The notes: generated by a model not told the origin, from the sequence alone. Shown: positions 9,616-19,800, counted from the first letter of the stretch. The stretch is 64,000 bases of DNA from Liolophura sinensis (GCF_032854445.1 NC_088297.1:25495127-25559126); one strand, 5' to 3'. Program-made: numbers and translations.

Positions 9616-10898
9616 ATGAACAGCGAGGCTTACAGGTTCAATAGAGAGGTCACTTACAAGGCCGGGGCATTTCATAGTATCCAAATCCACGCAGATCAGC
9701 TCACGCGATTTGACATCTACATCGATGAAAAGAAGGCCTTTCCAGTCCAGTTCACAGATGTGTTGGCCAAGTACCGGCTGCCACAGATAACCAGCAATGA
9801 CATTGTTCGGGCCTGGAACACCAATCCTATGCAATTCTGGCAGAACCAAGTGAACTTCGCGGTCTGGTGCGCAACCACGGGCTGTGGGGTCTCTGTAAAA
9901 GACCATCTTCTCGCCCCCAACAAACAAATAAGGGCCCTGTACACGTTCCATGTGTATTACCAAGTTAGGCGGATCTTGGAAGAGATCCAGGCCCCCCTTG
10001 CCGCAAGACAGAGCGTGGGCAGCATTCAAAACCCCCCACGACATGAGGGCCTATGAGAGGATTTGTAGGGAATTCCGCGTAGATAAGCACACAGACTGGA
10101 GGAGCAGGGGGGTGAATCACGGCCTCGGAGTGGCATATTACTATATCACGAGAACGGGCTACAGCCCCGTTGGCAATGGGACCTTTGATCCGAGAAGGAT
10201 GTTGTTCTCTAGAAAGCCTACAGCGCTCCACGTCGACTACATCCAGCAGGACGCCGAGGAGGCTTGGGCGTCGTTCATTGCCGGCAAATCCCAAGGATTC
10301 ACGCAGCCAGGCGTAGAGCGCCTAAACGATTCCATCCGGACATACGTGTGGGCTATTCTAGGCGCCCAAGCGCAAACAAGGGCGCGTATTCTAGGCAGAG
10401 GCACAGCCTTCGACGCGCAAAAACAGTTTGCCGCGAACGTTGAAGACGCTATTTCCTCTCCGATCGACCTTCCGTCTGCTATCAAACGCTACCAGGACGT
10501 GCTACAGTATGCCGGGAGCGCTGTAGACTTTGTGTATGGCATAGGCCTATATATGGCCTCCAGCGACATGCTTCTGCAGATCGGCCATGTGGCGAACTAC
10601 AACAACAAAACCGTCGTGGCCACAGAGGACCAGAAGCTAGGCGCCAATGAGGGTGTGAACGCTCACTTTGCACAAGCACGCACCTTCCCACGGGATCGTT
10701 AAGCCGCAAGAAAGCGTCCCACCACCTTCCCACCGGATCGTTGAGCCACAAGAAAGCGTCCTACCACCCACCGCAGAACCCCTAAAGGAAAAGAATCACG
10801 ATGCGGAGAAGACAGCCATCGTCGTCGCTGGGGTTGGTATCGGCTTACTGCTGCTGTGGACTATGCGTCAAATAATTGCGAACAGCCACGAGCATTAG
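9616..10898 (+). pseudogene. Large viral virion/membrane protein, two frameshifts
   Basis: The start is ATG 9616 (MNSEAYRFNREVTYKAGAF). The first 125 codons include RYRLPQ and AWNTNPMQFWQNQVNFAVWC. The frame changes in or near a C6 run at 9992-9997, and about 225 further codons (from DRAWAAFKTPHDMRAYERIC) follow. It changes again around 10655-10690 into a Pro/Lys tail and a C-terminal membrane segment (AIVVAGVGIGLLLLWTM) ending at 10898. Full length would be about 425 residues. The proline-rich stalk before the membrane segment is encoded by a 42-bp tandem duplication at 10682-10765. The 3' end overlaps the convergent minus gene by 54 bp. Such a protein next to capsid genes suggests a virion component anchored in or touching a membrane; its function is unknown. 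Confidence 0.68.
10682..10765 (+). repeat. 42-bp tandem duplication inside a viral gene
   Basis: Two copies with period 42 start ACCTTCCCACGGGATCGTTA and ACCTTCCCACCGGATCGTTG, differing at a few positions. 42 is a multiple of three, so the copy adds 14 codons (a KPQESVPPP-like unit) without breaking the frame. Confidence 0.9.
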
Positions 10899-11393
10899 GC
10901 CACCTGCTGCGACGTCTAGAGCCCGGGCATTATCGGCCAGCCACCCAGCCGCTTTCCCGAGAAGGTTCAGTAGCCAGGACACGATACTGCAAATAATACC
11001 CGGAATCGCAGCGGTAGCCTTCCCAGCCATCTTGCCAAGGGCGCGCGCCAAGGACTGAAGATGTTTTTTCACCCATTCTTTAAGACCACGCCCGTCGGAT
11101 GGAGGTGGTAATGGTTGGATGCCCCCGCCGGACCCGCCAGTTAGCGCCAACTTTATCGCTAGCCCCAGTGTCGAGATCGCCATCCCAATTGCCGTGAGAA
11201 TGGAGACCACGGTTATTCCCTGCTCCCGGAAGAGGGTGCGGACGCGCTCAGCCAGAGTGGTATCCTTGTGTAGGATGCGATCGATCGTCTGCTTGATGCG
11301 GTGTATTTGCGTGCACAGGGCTTCGCCCGTTAAAGAGGCTGCTTCGAGGCGGGCCACCCTCTCGTCCTCGAGATTCCTTATTCGGTCTTCCAT
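10845..11393 (-). CDS. Viral membrane-associated protein, 182 aa
   Basis: An intact frame from ATG 11393. An N-terminal coiled coil (EDRIRNLEDERVARLEAASL) is followed by KDTTLAERVRTLFREQGI, a hydrophobic segment at about residues 59-83, a Gly/Pro linker (TGGSGGGIQPLPPPSDGRG), a basic amphipathic helix (LKEWVKKHLQSLARALGKMA) and a second hydrophobic segment at about residues 130-152. This resembles membrane-disrupting minor virion proteins in layout only. Its start overlaps the upstream gene's stop by 16 bp in another frame. Either the two are translationally linked, or they are one gene split by a frameshift; homologues would decide. Confidence 0.7.
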   Translation of the reverse strand: MEDRIRNLEDERVARLEAASLTGEALCTQIHRIKQTIDRILHKDTTLAERVRTLFREQGITVVSILTAIGMAISTLGLAIKLALTGGSGGGIQPLPPPSDGRGLKEWVKKHLQSLARALGKMAGKATAAIPGIICSIVSWLLNLLGKAAGWLADNARALDVAAGGLMLVAVRNYLTHSPQQQ

Positions 11394-12184
11394 CCGGCTT
11401 CGGGAGAATTCATCAACATTCGTTTTTCTTTTGCGATGTACTTATCGAGACTTGACAGCTTGGCGAGGTTATTCGCGTGTTCGCCTTCCGAGGTCTGCAG
11501 TGCCTTGTCAAGCTCCAGAAGTTCTCGCATGGGAAGAGGAGGGTCGTTTATCGTTTCAAGAGCCCGCCCGACCTCACTATCTGTCAAGCTTTTTTCCAGT
11601 AGTGTGTGGATAGCATCAGAGGTCTTTTTCGCTGGTTGGTTTAAATACTCCAGCGGTATGGTTTCTGACTCGGCGGCCGCGGCACCGAGTTCTGAACTCG
11701 CTTTCCCCAGGGCTGCGACTGCATTCGGATGCAACGTTGTCGGTTCACTTCTGTTCCAGTCTGTAAAGCCCAGCCCCTCTCGAATAGCATCACCCCCTCC
11801 TTTTTTTGAGGCGACTGTTGTGAGGGTTTTCGGTCTACCTGTTAGTTTGTTGATGAGGCCCACCTCGGGGTAATCCTTGAGTCGCACTTTCCCTTCGCTA
11901 ATCTCAAAATTTATGTAACGGCGTGTGAGACTTTTTGGGGTGAGTTTATACATCTCCTCCAAGTTGTTGTAATAATCATTAACGGCTTGCGCTAATATCC
12001 TTCCTTCTGGGGATTTGAGGAACTCATCATCAAAGCTTTGTTGCTCGGGAACCACCCCGATCTGGACATCACCACCTGCACGGAGAGTGGTCTGCTCGTC
12101 GTAGGTTTTGTTGTCCTCTCTGACATCGTCTTGGGCGTTGTCCTCTTCGACGTCGTCGAACGCCGGAATGTCAAAGTCTGCCAT
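11378..12184 (-). CDS. Viral acidic N-terminal protein, about 268 aa
   Basis: The chosen start is ATG 12184 (MADFDIPAFDDVEEDNAQDD); another ATG lies in frame at 12202. The N-terminal 45 residues are strongly acidic. The middle contains ARRYINFEISEGKVRLKDYP-like sequence (RRYINFEISEGKVRLKDYPE) and a GRPKTLTTVASKKGGGD stretch, and the C-terminal third is helical. It is divergent from the major capsid gene across a 44-bp gap containing a palindrome. I know this type of acidic-start protein only as a recurring Polinton-type hypothetical; a scaffold or virion role would be a guess. Confidence 0.68.
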   Translation of the reverse strand: MADFDIPAFDDVEEDNAQDDVREDNKTYDEQTTLRAGGDVQIGVVPEQQSFDDEFLKSPEGRILAQAVNDYYNNLEEMYKLTPKSLTRRYINFEISEGKVRLKDYPEVGLINKLTGRPKTLTTVASKKGGGDAIREGLGFTDWNRSEPTTLHPNAVAALGKASSELGAAAAESETIPLEYLNQPAKKTSDAIHTLLEKSLTDSEVGRALETINDPPLPMRELLELDKALQTSEGEHANNLAKLSSLDKYIAKEKRMLMNSPEAGWKTE

Positions 12185-12228
12185 AATCCTCGTATTGAAC
12201 ATTGCAAGGTATACCTTCAGTACACACA
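12185..12228. promoter_or_regulatory. Divergent promoter with palindrome AAGGTATACCTT
   Basis: The 44-bp gap between ATG 12184 (minus) and ATG 12229 (plus) contains a perfect 12-bp palindrome at 12206-12217 with core GTATAC. The core is 14 nt before the capsid ATG. A palindrome reads the same for both genes, so one element could serve both. The regulatory role is inferred from position. Confidence 0.5.
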
Positions 12229-13502
12229 ATGGATGCATACGGACGTAGGCTAAACCCTTTCAGAACACTCCGTAAGCCTCGGGGGGGGGGGGGTACAAGG
12301 TGTACGGCAGTCCTTGGTCGTCACCAACAACCCGAGTACGATCGACCAGAATCAACAACTCATGGTCCGCTTCCCCAACCTCGGTCCAAATGACGTCATT
12401 GTGCGCTTGGCCTCGATCACGATCAATTCAGAAGACTCGAACGCCACAGTGGTCGGGAATCTCGGACGTGCAGTAGTCAAGAAAACCACGATCAGAATCA
12501 GCCGGAATGAGGTGATGTCCATCGACGACTCTGATGTGTTTCATTGCTACGGCGACTTATGGCTGACCAAAAACGAACAGATGAATGCGGCCTACGAAGG
12601 CATCGGCAGCGAACATGCTTAAACTTCGAGTCGGAGCGGAGGACGCAAGTAACGACGATGCTGGAGAAAAAGCCATCGCTCGCGCCTTTGGCAGCGGGTT
12701 CCACATCCCGCTAGACTTTGAGCTTCTAGATAGCCACATGCCATTCTACCAGAGTGCCTTGGCCGACCGACTGGAGTACGAACTGATGTTCAACGATTAC
12801 AGCCGGGTCATCAAGATAACAGACGATGACACGACTTACACCATCGACAACATCAGCCTGGAGTTCGATATGGTCACCGATGAGGAGCTCGCTAGACAGA
12901 TCCGCACCCAGTTTGCCGGGAGCGTCTCCATTCTGTATGATCGCGTCCTCCGCCACCGAAAGTTTGTGAAGGACAAGTCTGATACTCTCTGGAACATAAA
13001 CCTGAACACGCCTGCGAGAGCAATGAAGGGCATCCTCATGCTGTTCGAGGCTAAAAGAACCCCGTGGGAGAGGAGGTCGGAATCCTTCTCCAATTCGAAG
13101 ATCACCAAAGTAGAAGTCACAATAGAAGGGGTCCCCAATCAGCTGTACAGCCAGGGCATGCGAGCGTACCAGCAATGGGGCGAGGTCCAGAGGTTCTTCG
13201 CCAGCTCACCCCTACGGAAACGGGGCCCTCAGATGGCCAGGGTCGTAAAAGACTTAGGCCTGGCAGACGTCTCCCTGGAAGAGTTCTTAACGCACAAGCA
13301 CGCCTTCTGGCTTGACCTTCGGACAAGCGACGATGACGAGCTGCATGGCAGTGGGAGGCGCGTTCTGAACGCCAGGGAGGGGATTACGATACAGGTGACA
13401 AAAGAGAGAGAAGATCCCGGCGCATTGAACGTATATCTCTATGTGATTATGGACGCAAAGCTGCACATCCAGAATGGTAGATTCGTTAGCGCGCTTTATT
13501 GA
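12229..13502 (+). pseudogene. Major capsid protein (double jelly roll), two frameshifts
   Basis: The start is ATG 12229 in the context CACACAATGG. The first 17 codons lead into a run of 13 G (12281-12293), after which coding continues in the next frame (VVTNNPSTIDQNQQLMVRFP). A second change lies between about 12585 and 12622. The remaining roughly 290 codons form one frame with the characteristic stretch IPLDFELLDSHMPFYQSALA, then LEYELMFNDYSRVI and the terminal LNVYLYVIMDAKLHIQNGRF. Length near 425 residues and position before the ATPase fit the Polinton hexon-like capsid. It would form the trimeric capsomers of an icosahedral particle. The last 29 bp overlap the ATPase start. Confidence 0.9.
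12281..12293 (+). repeat. G13 homopolymer in the capsid gene
   Basis: Thirteen consecutive G residues follow CGTAAGCCTC. The frames before and after differ by one base. A 12-G tract would join them, so this is either slippage in the genome or a read error. Confidence 0.95.
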
Positions 13503-14087
13503 TGACGCCCACTGCGCGATTATCTGTAGGCAGACGAACTGCGTCAAAACAGTCTTCGTGCTGGACCTGCTTGAGGGCCCTTTCCGCGGTTTCTTTCATC
13601 ACATTGTGATCCTGTGCCCCACTCTTAAGCATAACAAGGCGTACCGTCGGCGATGGATACTGTCTGACCCTGAGGTCTATTGTTTTGATCCCGGCGAGCG
13701 GCTCAACGAATGCCTGAGAGCTTTCTACAGATTGTTTGAGGGGAGCCCACCCTACACATCATCGATGATTGTAGCGCGTTGGAGGCGATGAAGAAGAAAC
13801 AAAACATGCTGTCATTCATGGCTTTCTCGGGCCGCCATGCAAAGCAAAGCGTCTGGGTCCTCACTCAAAAATACAACGCCGTCCTGAAAGACTTTCGCGA
13901 GCAGACAAGGTGGGTGGCTTTATTCCACTGCAAAGATCGGCACTCGTTCAACGAATGCCTGGAGGAGAACCACATCATCGAGGCCGAGAGCGAAAAGGCA
14001 GAGGTTCGACAGAAGCTAAAGAACAATCCGCATTCTAAGCTCCTGCTAATGACTGATACGCCCGCCACATCTAAGATTATATATTAG
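13474..14087 (+). pseudogene. FtsK/HerA-type DNA-packaging ATPase, degenerate Walker A
   Basis: The start is ATG 13474 (MVDSLARFIDDAHCAI), overlapping the capsid gene by 29 bp. It would pump the genome into capsids. The P-loop region reads CRQTNCVKTVFVLDLLEGPF: the Lys-Thr is kept but both P-loop glycines are replaced (Cys and Val). The Walker B stretch IIDDCSALEA is present only in the next frame, near 13765, so a frameshift lies around 13745-13775. The following segment (FSGRHAKQSVWVLTQKYNAV) is the usual sensor/arginine-rich region of this family. Length of about 205 codons is normal. It should be inactive as read. Confidence 0.88.
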
Positions 14088-14112
14088 ACGTAGGCGCCCC
14101 TACGTATAAATC

Positions 14113-14692
14113 ATGGATACCGACGAGCTTATAGACGAGATTCTGGGTGCAGAGGTTGAGGAGCCCAGCCAACAGCCCAGCCAACAGCCCGACCCCAGCC
14201 AACATGCACGGCAGCTCAGGGATAGGCTGGCGGCACTTGCGGTGGGTGGGCAGGTCAAGCGATATCTGGGAAAAGACATAACAGCCGCTGAGATCGACGC
14301 CATGAGCGACGAAGACGTTGAAAGGCTGCACTCCCGGTACGAGGCTAAGCTCGGTGCGCGGATGGTTAACGGTCTTGGAGGTTATGTTCTTGAGATCATA
14401 TGTAAGGGCGGCCAGCTGGCTCCTACCAATCCCACCCGAGAATCGACCAAAGCTCATGGCACAGCTCGCCACCGACCAATTTGTTGAACAGGCGTTTAGC
14501 AGTGCTAGCTGCTGGCTATACTACTGCTATGGTGAGTACTTGGCACCGTTAACCATGGCGCTGACCATTTCTGGGCACTGCTCATTTGAACACCACCGCT
14601 GTCCTAGAAATGATGACCCAGAGGAACATGAGTACAACGAATCCGGAAGGCCCGAAGGAAGTGGAGAGTGTGACAGCGGATTCTATGAATGA
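14113..14692 (+). pseudogene. Viral protein downstream of the ATPase, frameshifted
   Basis: The start is ATG 14113 (MDTDELIDEILGAEVEEP). A Gln/Pro-rich stretch (SQQPSQQPDPSQ, from a 12-bp duplication) is followed by a helical part with ITAAEIDAMSDEDVERLHSR. The frame changes between about 14390 and 14425. The rest carries PPENRPKLMAQLATDQFVEQ and a hydrophobic Cys/Trp/Tyr segment (SCWLYYCYGEYLAPLTMALT), then HCSFEHH and an acidic tail. Total is about 190 codons, and the end overlaps the next gene. Position and layout recur in Polinton-type elements; the role is unknown. Confidence 0.65.
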
Positions 14693-15077
14693 CGGCCCTG
14701 CGAAGAATCCCCAAAACGTCGCTGCGGGTCGAGCGGGTGCTGCAGCGAGAAAGGCCAAGGCTGAAAAGCTCAAGGACGAGCTTCGCGAGGCAAAGGCTGC
14801 CTTGCTTGGCGCGGCTGATTCCACCAAGAAACAGCCGAAGGAACCGGATTCTACGAAGGAACCGCATTCTTCGAAGGCACCCGACTGGAGGGCGCCCCTG
14901 GCGTTATTAGGCGTTGGTAGCCTTACAGTGCTAGTGTTGCTACGCGTGTGGTGCAGCCGCTATACAGCAAGAGGTGCAGATATTACGCCGCATGCAGCGC
15001 CGCAAGAAAAGAATCTCCATTTGAATATACGTCGCGACCCTTTCTATATAGAGCAGCATGTCTACTCCACCCGGTGA
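14610..15077 (+). CDS. Viral Lys/Ala-rich protein with C-terminal membrane segment
   Basis: The start is uncertain: ATG at 14610, 14613 or 14628. The body carries NPQNVAAGRAGAAARKAKAE followed by a charged coiled coil (KLKDELREAKAALLG) and degenerate STKEP repeats. A hydrophobic segment near residues 115-132 (LALLGVGSLTVLVLLRVW) precedes a short tail. The basic Ala-rich motif could bind nucleic acid, with a membrane anchor behind it. The gene is intact, overlaps the previous gene at its start and the next by 20 bp at its end. Confidence 0.62.
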   Translation: MMTQRNMSTTNPEGPKEVESVTADSMNDGPAKNPQNVAAGRAGAAARKAKAEKLKDELREAKAALLGAADSTKKQPKEPDSTKEPHSSKAPDWRAPLALLGVGSLTVLVLLRVWCSRYTARGADITPHAAPQEKNLHLNIRRDPFYIEQHVYSTR

Positions 15078-15297
15078 GGGAAAAGTGCTAGTCAACGCGG
15101 TCTACCACGCCGCTGTGGTCTCTCTCCTGGCTATTGGGTACGCTCGTCTCGGCCAGATGTTCCTGAAAGGAGCCCTCCCGAAGCTGGACTTAACAGCCCG
15201 TGACGTCGGCATGGTCATTGCAGAAGTAGGCCTGGCCATGTTTTCGAAGGACGTGCTAATTAAACAAAGGCTCCTTCCTCCCAATATAATCAAGTAG
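15058..15297 (+). CDS. Small viral hydrophobic protein, 79 aa
   Basis: An intact frame from ATG 15058 to TAG 15295-15297. Two hydrophobic stretches (AVYHAAVVSLLAIGYARLGQ and DVGMVIAEVGLAMFSKDVLI) flank KLDLTARDVG. The stop is followed two bases later by the next ATG (TAGTAATGG), so this and the next gene look co-translated or co-transcribed. It is one of the few unbroken genes of the element. Small membrane proteins of this size recur here in Polinton-type elements; the function is unknown. Confidence 0.7.
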   Translation: MSTPPGEGKVLVNAVYHAAVVSLLAIGYARLGQMFLKGALPKLDLTARDVGMVIAEVGLAMFSKDVLIKQRLLPPNIIK

Positions 15298-15299
15298 TA

Positions 15300-15746
15300 A
15301 TGGCCTCCATCGCAAAGATGTTGGGCGGCGCCCTAGTAAACGCTTTGGCCTTCAGCGGGAGCGGCTAGATGTTTTCGATGCTGAGGAGTTCCGGTGTCGA
15401 CGAAGAGCGGAGGCGCCATGACCGCGCTGAGCAGCTCCAAGCCGCCCAGGAAAAATGGGCCCGAATGTGCACTGAGCGCTTGGACTGGATCAACGATGAA
15501 CTCCGCCGCCAGGGCCGCGCTATCCATACGTTCCGGGATGTCGACGCTGCAATCCGCGAGTATTCTAGGGTCTCGGGCAAAACTCTTACACGCGACGCAC
15601 GCGACGCGCTGCTGGGCACAGAGCCACAGTTCTTCGATTTCTATGTGCCTAGTGAAGATCAAAAATACCGCGAGATGACCTTTGTCATCCTGGGAATGTG
15701 TGTGGTTGGGGGTGTGAGTTACGGAATCGCAAAACTCACCAAGTAA
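15300..15746 (+). pseudogene. Viral protein with C-terminal membrane segment, in-frame TAG
   Basis: The probable start is ATG 15300 (MASIAKMLGGALVNALAF), interrupted by TAG at 15366-15368. The same frame continues at once with ATG 15369 and 125 codons. These contain a charged coiled coil (EERRRHDRAEQLQAAQEKWA), LDWINDELRRQGRAIHTFRD and a C-terminal hydrophobic anchor (MTFVILGMCVVGGVSYGIA). Either the upstream 22 codons are a separate leader ORF or, more likely, one gene was broken by a stop substitution. Confidence 0.66.
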
Positions 15747-15846
15747 TCCGAACTGACTGTGCCGGGCACGATCTTAGTAGTGAGGTTCGCTCGACGATCT
15801 TTTTCGTCGCAAATCTGTTAGAGGGCTGCTAGAATACCTTGATGAC

Positions 15847-16855
15847 ATGGCTAGTAAAGTGTCTGCTCGCCTGGCAAATATCTACTACAGCCCTCGTGGG
15901 TACTGGAAGGGCCACGCGGCCATCCAGAAACTTGCCACTGCGGCTAAAGTCTCCGAAGATGTGGTCCGGGTCTGGCTGAAAAAGCAGGCTATCTGGCATA
16001 TATACCTGCCTCGTCCCCGAAAAATACCGAGGCCTACGTTTGATGTTTCCACGCCGAATGACATCCACCAAGCCGATCTTCTATTTCTACCACATGATTG
16101 GCGAGGCCGGAAGCTGTATAAGTACGCGCTGACAGTTGTTGATGTCGCTTCTCGCTACAAGGAGGCGGAACCTCTGGCTACTAAAGATTCCAAAGAAGTC
16201 GCTGATACTCTCTCTCTCGCATTTACAAGAGGGGACCCCTTCGATGGCCGAAGCTTCTCCAAATTGACCCTGGGCGCGAGTTTATGGGTGCGGTGCGCCA
16301 ACTGCTGGCCAAACACGATGTCACAGTTTGCCGAGGCCGCGTGGATATCCACCGAGACCAAGGCATAGTGGAGCGTTTCAGCCGTACTCTGGCTGAGCGG
16401 CTCTTTGGACATCAGTACGCCCAGGAGATGTGCCTCCCTCCCTACTGGTCTACTGAATGGGTGGCTCGGCTGCCCTCTGTTGTGGCCGCTCTGAATAACG
16501 AGACTGATCGGTAAAAAGCCGAAAGACGCCATCAAGGCAAAAGGAGTGCCTCATAAGCCTTCCTCGGCGGTTGCAGGTCGTCCCGTTGGACTAAATGAGC
16601 GGAAGATTCCCCGAGGGTGTTGGCGTTTGTTATCTCTATCAGCCTGGAGAGCTGGAGGGCGGCCGCCGTCGCGCGACTGATCCTGTGTGGTCTCTAGAGA
16701 TATATCGGCTTGGGCGCTCTGTCACAAAGCCTAATGAACCCGTGCTGTACTATCTAGACGATACGTCGGATGGCCCGCGACAGGGATTCGTTCGTGAGGA
16801 GTTGCTTATAGTGCCTCCCGATACTCAGCTTCCCCCGGATGGGGTTCTACGGTAG
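15847..16855 (+). pseudogene. Retroviral-type DDE integrase, three frameshifts
   Basis: The start is ATG 15847. The N-terminal helical domain contains YYSPRGYWKGHAAIQKLATA and KQAIWHIYLPRPRKIPRPTF. The catalytic core keeps all three acidic residues, spread over two frames: Asp in DIHQADLLFLP (near 16075), Asp in QIDPGREFMGAVRQ (near 16267) and Glu in DQGIVERFSRTLAERLFG (near 16370). Frame changes lie near 16240-16265, near 16495-16510 and near 16600. The C-terminal part (EPVLYYLDDTSDGPRQGFVR) matches the DNA-binding tail of Polinton integrases. It would insert the linear genome and make the short target duplication. It is convergent with the polymerase, with 23 bp between stops. Confidence 0.93.
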
Positions 16856-16878
16856 TTCCTGGATGTCCCATCCTGCCG

Positions 16879-19800
16879 TCAAGGAGGCGCATGGCGATAA
16901 GCCAAGGTGTGGACACCATCTTCGGCGATCCAGCGCTTACTATCGAAGGGGGACAGTGAGACCTTATTCAGGTGCTGCCCATAGATATGGTGGTGCTCTA
17001 ATCGCAGCACGTCCATACCGTGTCGGAAGATCTTCTTCTCGAAGAGGGCCTCTTTGTACTGCTTATGGCGGATGCGCTTTTCCACAACTCCCTTTTTCAC
17101 GCCCTTGGCCTTCTTAATGTTGGCCCCACCTGCCTCCAGAATGGAGTACATCTTGGGACGCAGACCAATGTATTTGGCGATCGGCCACCCCGCGCAATCG
17201 TCCTTCATTTTCCCCAAGACCTTCATATTTGCTACGCTGTGCAGGGGGTGGTCTTGTGGGTAATCTGAGGTGTCGTACAGGTTTGCATTCTCAGCCATAT
17301 CCCTATAAACATCCTCAGTCTGAATCTCGAGTAGCAGACTATCCGTTTCAGTGTAAAGGAGCTGGCAGCGCTCTCCATACTGGGCCTTCATGTGGTTATA
17401 GTAGAAGTCGTACATCAGGTGCTTGGAGAGATCTAGAATGCTCATGCCTACGTAGATAGGTCGGTTTAGGACTAGACGGGTCTTGTGCATCTGAATCGCT
17501 GCGAGGTCATCATCAAATATGTTTGCCCGTGCGAAGATCGGGCTGGCTATCAAGCGTCGGAGCTTGTCGTCTTCTCCAGAGCGTACCAGCTTGACGTCCA
17601 CACGCTTCCGAAGGTTCTCTATGGTTTTTCCGAAGACCGAGTTGTTCATTAGCTTGTACAGGTCCTTCTCGAATTTACTCGCGGCCGTTTTTCGGAGATC
17701 GGTGTTCATCCTGATATAGGGTTCCATCCAAGGGCTCTGGGTGAATCTCAGGGCCCGGTGAACCTTTGTCAGGCGCATTCCCAGGTATTAATACAGCTGT
17801 AGGTCCCGGTAGTTCAGGACGTACCGGTCCTTGTTGCGGAGGTTGGGGACCAGCTTTTCGACCTCGGTAGGCGCTTTCTTGCCGAGAAGGTCGTGCTGAT
17901 AGTCTTACATCCACTCCTTCTGGACCACCAGACGCTCCGGGTCTAATGGGTAGCCGTTATCTGCGTTATGTAGGCCGGCCGGATACTCTAGGTCGACCTC
18001 GAGGTTGTAACCGGAAGGACCGTCGTAGGGGTGGGTAGCAATCGTTTCGCCTAGACGCCGCGCGTCATCTACCCACTGGAAGCCGCCCGTTGGAAGGAAC
18101 TGACTCATAGCCCATCCATATAGATTATTGGCGTCTAGGTATTGGATGTAGCTGTTTGGACTTTCTGGGTTGTATCCCTCCACCTGCGGATTATTGGCTT
18201 TGGCGTATCGCTTACTTTCCATGGACATACCTCCTCGCAACCCCTTCTCAATGAAGAGATGTTGGTCGTAGTCGGTCAACAGCTCCAGCTCTACCCCGGT
18301 CTTCTTGAACAGCGCATCCCACGAGAGACCTGGGCTCGTAAAGTAGTGAGCAGGGTCCAAGCCATACTGCCGTAAACAAGTCTTCCGGAAGGCCTCAAAC
18401 ACATCGGCCAACGGGAGCACGTCTGTGCGGCAGTAAAGGTCTGTGTAGTCTCCCAGATTGGTGCAGTCAAATACCTTCCATACCTGTTGAGCGTGGATGT
18501 AGTCCTCATAACTAATGCCTCCGACTTTGAGCTTACTGTAGAAAGCCTCTTTGGGTGGGAGGCTGGACTCGTCGAAGCGCTCCCAGGAGTCCATATACTC
18601 ATATGGGTAGACACCGTTTCGCATGACTAGCTTTCGTTTTTCTTCGGCGGGCTCATACCGGGCTGTGATGTGGAAAGCCTCAGGTTTGTTGGCCTCTACC
18701 AGGTTGTCAAGGGAAGTCGGTAAGAATTGAACGCTGTCGATGAAGCGGAGCTGCCCCAGCGAGAAGGAGATGTACTTTTCCCTGTTGTTGGGGATGCAGG
18801 AGATGCGGCCCTCCGCCTTACTTATGGCTTGCGTCAGGAGGTGCCCGTCGTAGCCCCGTAGGTTGTGGAAGACTACTGGTATGGCTGTCTTGGGACCCAG
18901 CCGCAACTTTAGGTTGCATGCGTTATGGGCCGCTCCTCTGTACTTGCCGGTGATATGGCAGTGATCGCGCACAGAATTGACGCCTAGAGGCTTCTCACAC
19001 ACGTGGCAGGTTGGGGCGTTGTTGTGGGGCTGCCAGTCTTGGGGAGTCATAGTCATGGCTATAGGGTTGGCTAGAACATTTTTGATTTCCTGCTCCTCCT
19101 GTTGGAGAGCTCTGAGGAAGTGTTCCGTCGCGTTAGGGCCTCTGTATTCCACGGGGCGTTTTGTGTGGCCGTCGCAACGCACCACAACATAGCAGTAACT
19201 ACATTGCTCGTGGTGCTGAGTCTTTTGAGTGCTGCTCTCTGTAGGTGACGGCGGTGGGCCTTCAACCTTTCTGGTCAGAGCCTCGAAGTCGGCATATATG
19301 ATGAACGGAGCCGGTAGCTGTTTGTGGTGGTTCTGAAAGGTGAACTTGTTTTCCCCCTCCTGGGGCATCTCCACCCTCACCGCCGTCTGGCCAGTCCCTC
19401 GGCATTCTGGCTTATGCGCCTCGAGCAGGTCCTCCCTTGTGTAGCCGTGTAGGCAGCGCTCGCAGAAGTGTTTGCAGTGGTGTACCTTACTTTCTTGGAA
19501 TAGGAGCCGGTTGAGATCTTTTATCCACGTATAATGGAATTTGCCTGCCTTCCCAATCAGCAGCAGATTGATTCGGGGCGTGTCGCTGGGCTGCTTGCTG
19601 AGGCGATGCACGATCACGCCTTTGTCCCACCCGAACACGTTGATGGCAAGGTCGTTCTTTTCCTCCACTTTAGGGATCTGAGAGATGGGCGTGGGGGCGT
19701 CGATCCCACTAAAGTCAAGACCATCATTGGTGGGATACTTTGTTGGTCTCTGAGGGTCCCGGGCGGCTGGAAATAAGGCAGATCGGAATGCCCATCGGAG

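Noticed and set aside
17675-17914. 79-codon ORF between the two polymerase segments
   Set aside because: It is an out-of-frame shadow; the polymerase frame itself bridges the gap with good sequence between two TAA codons.
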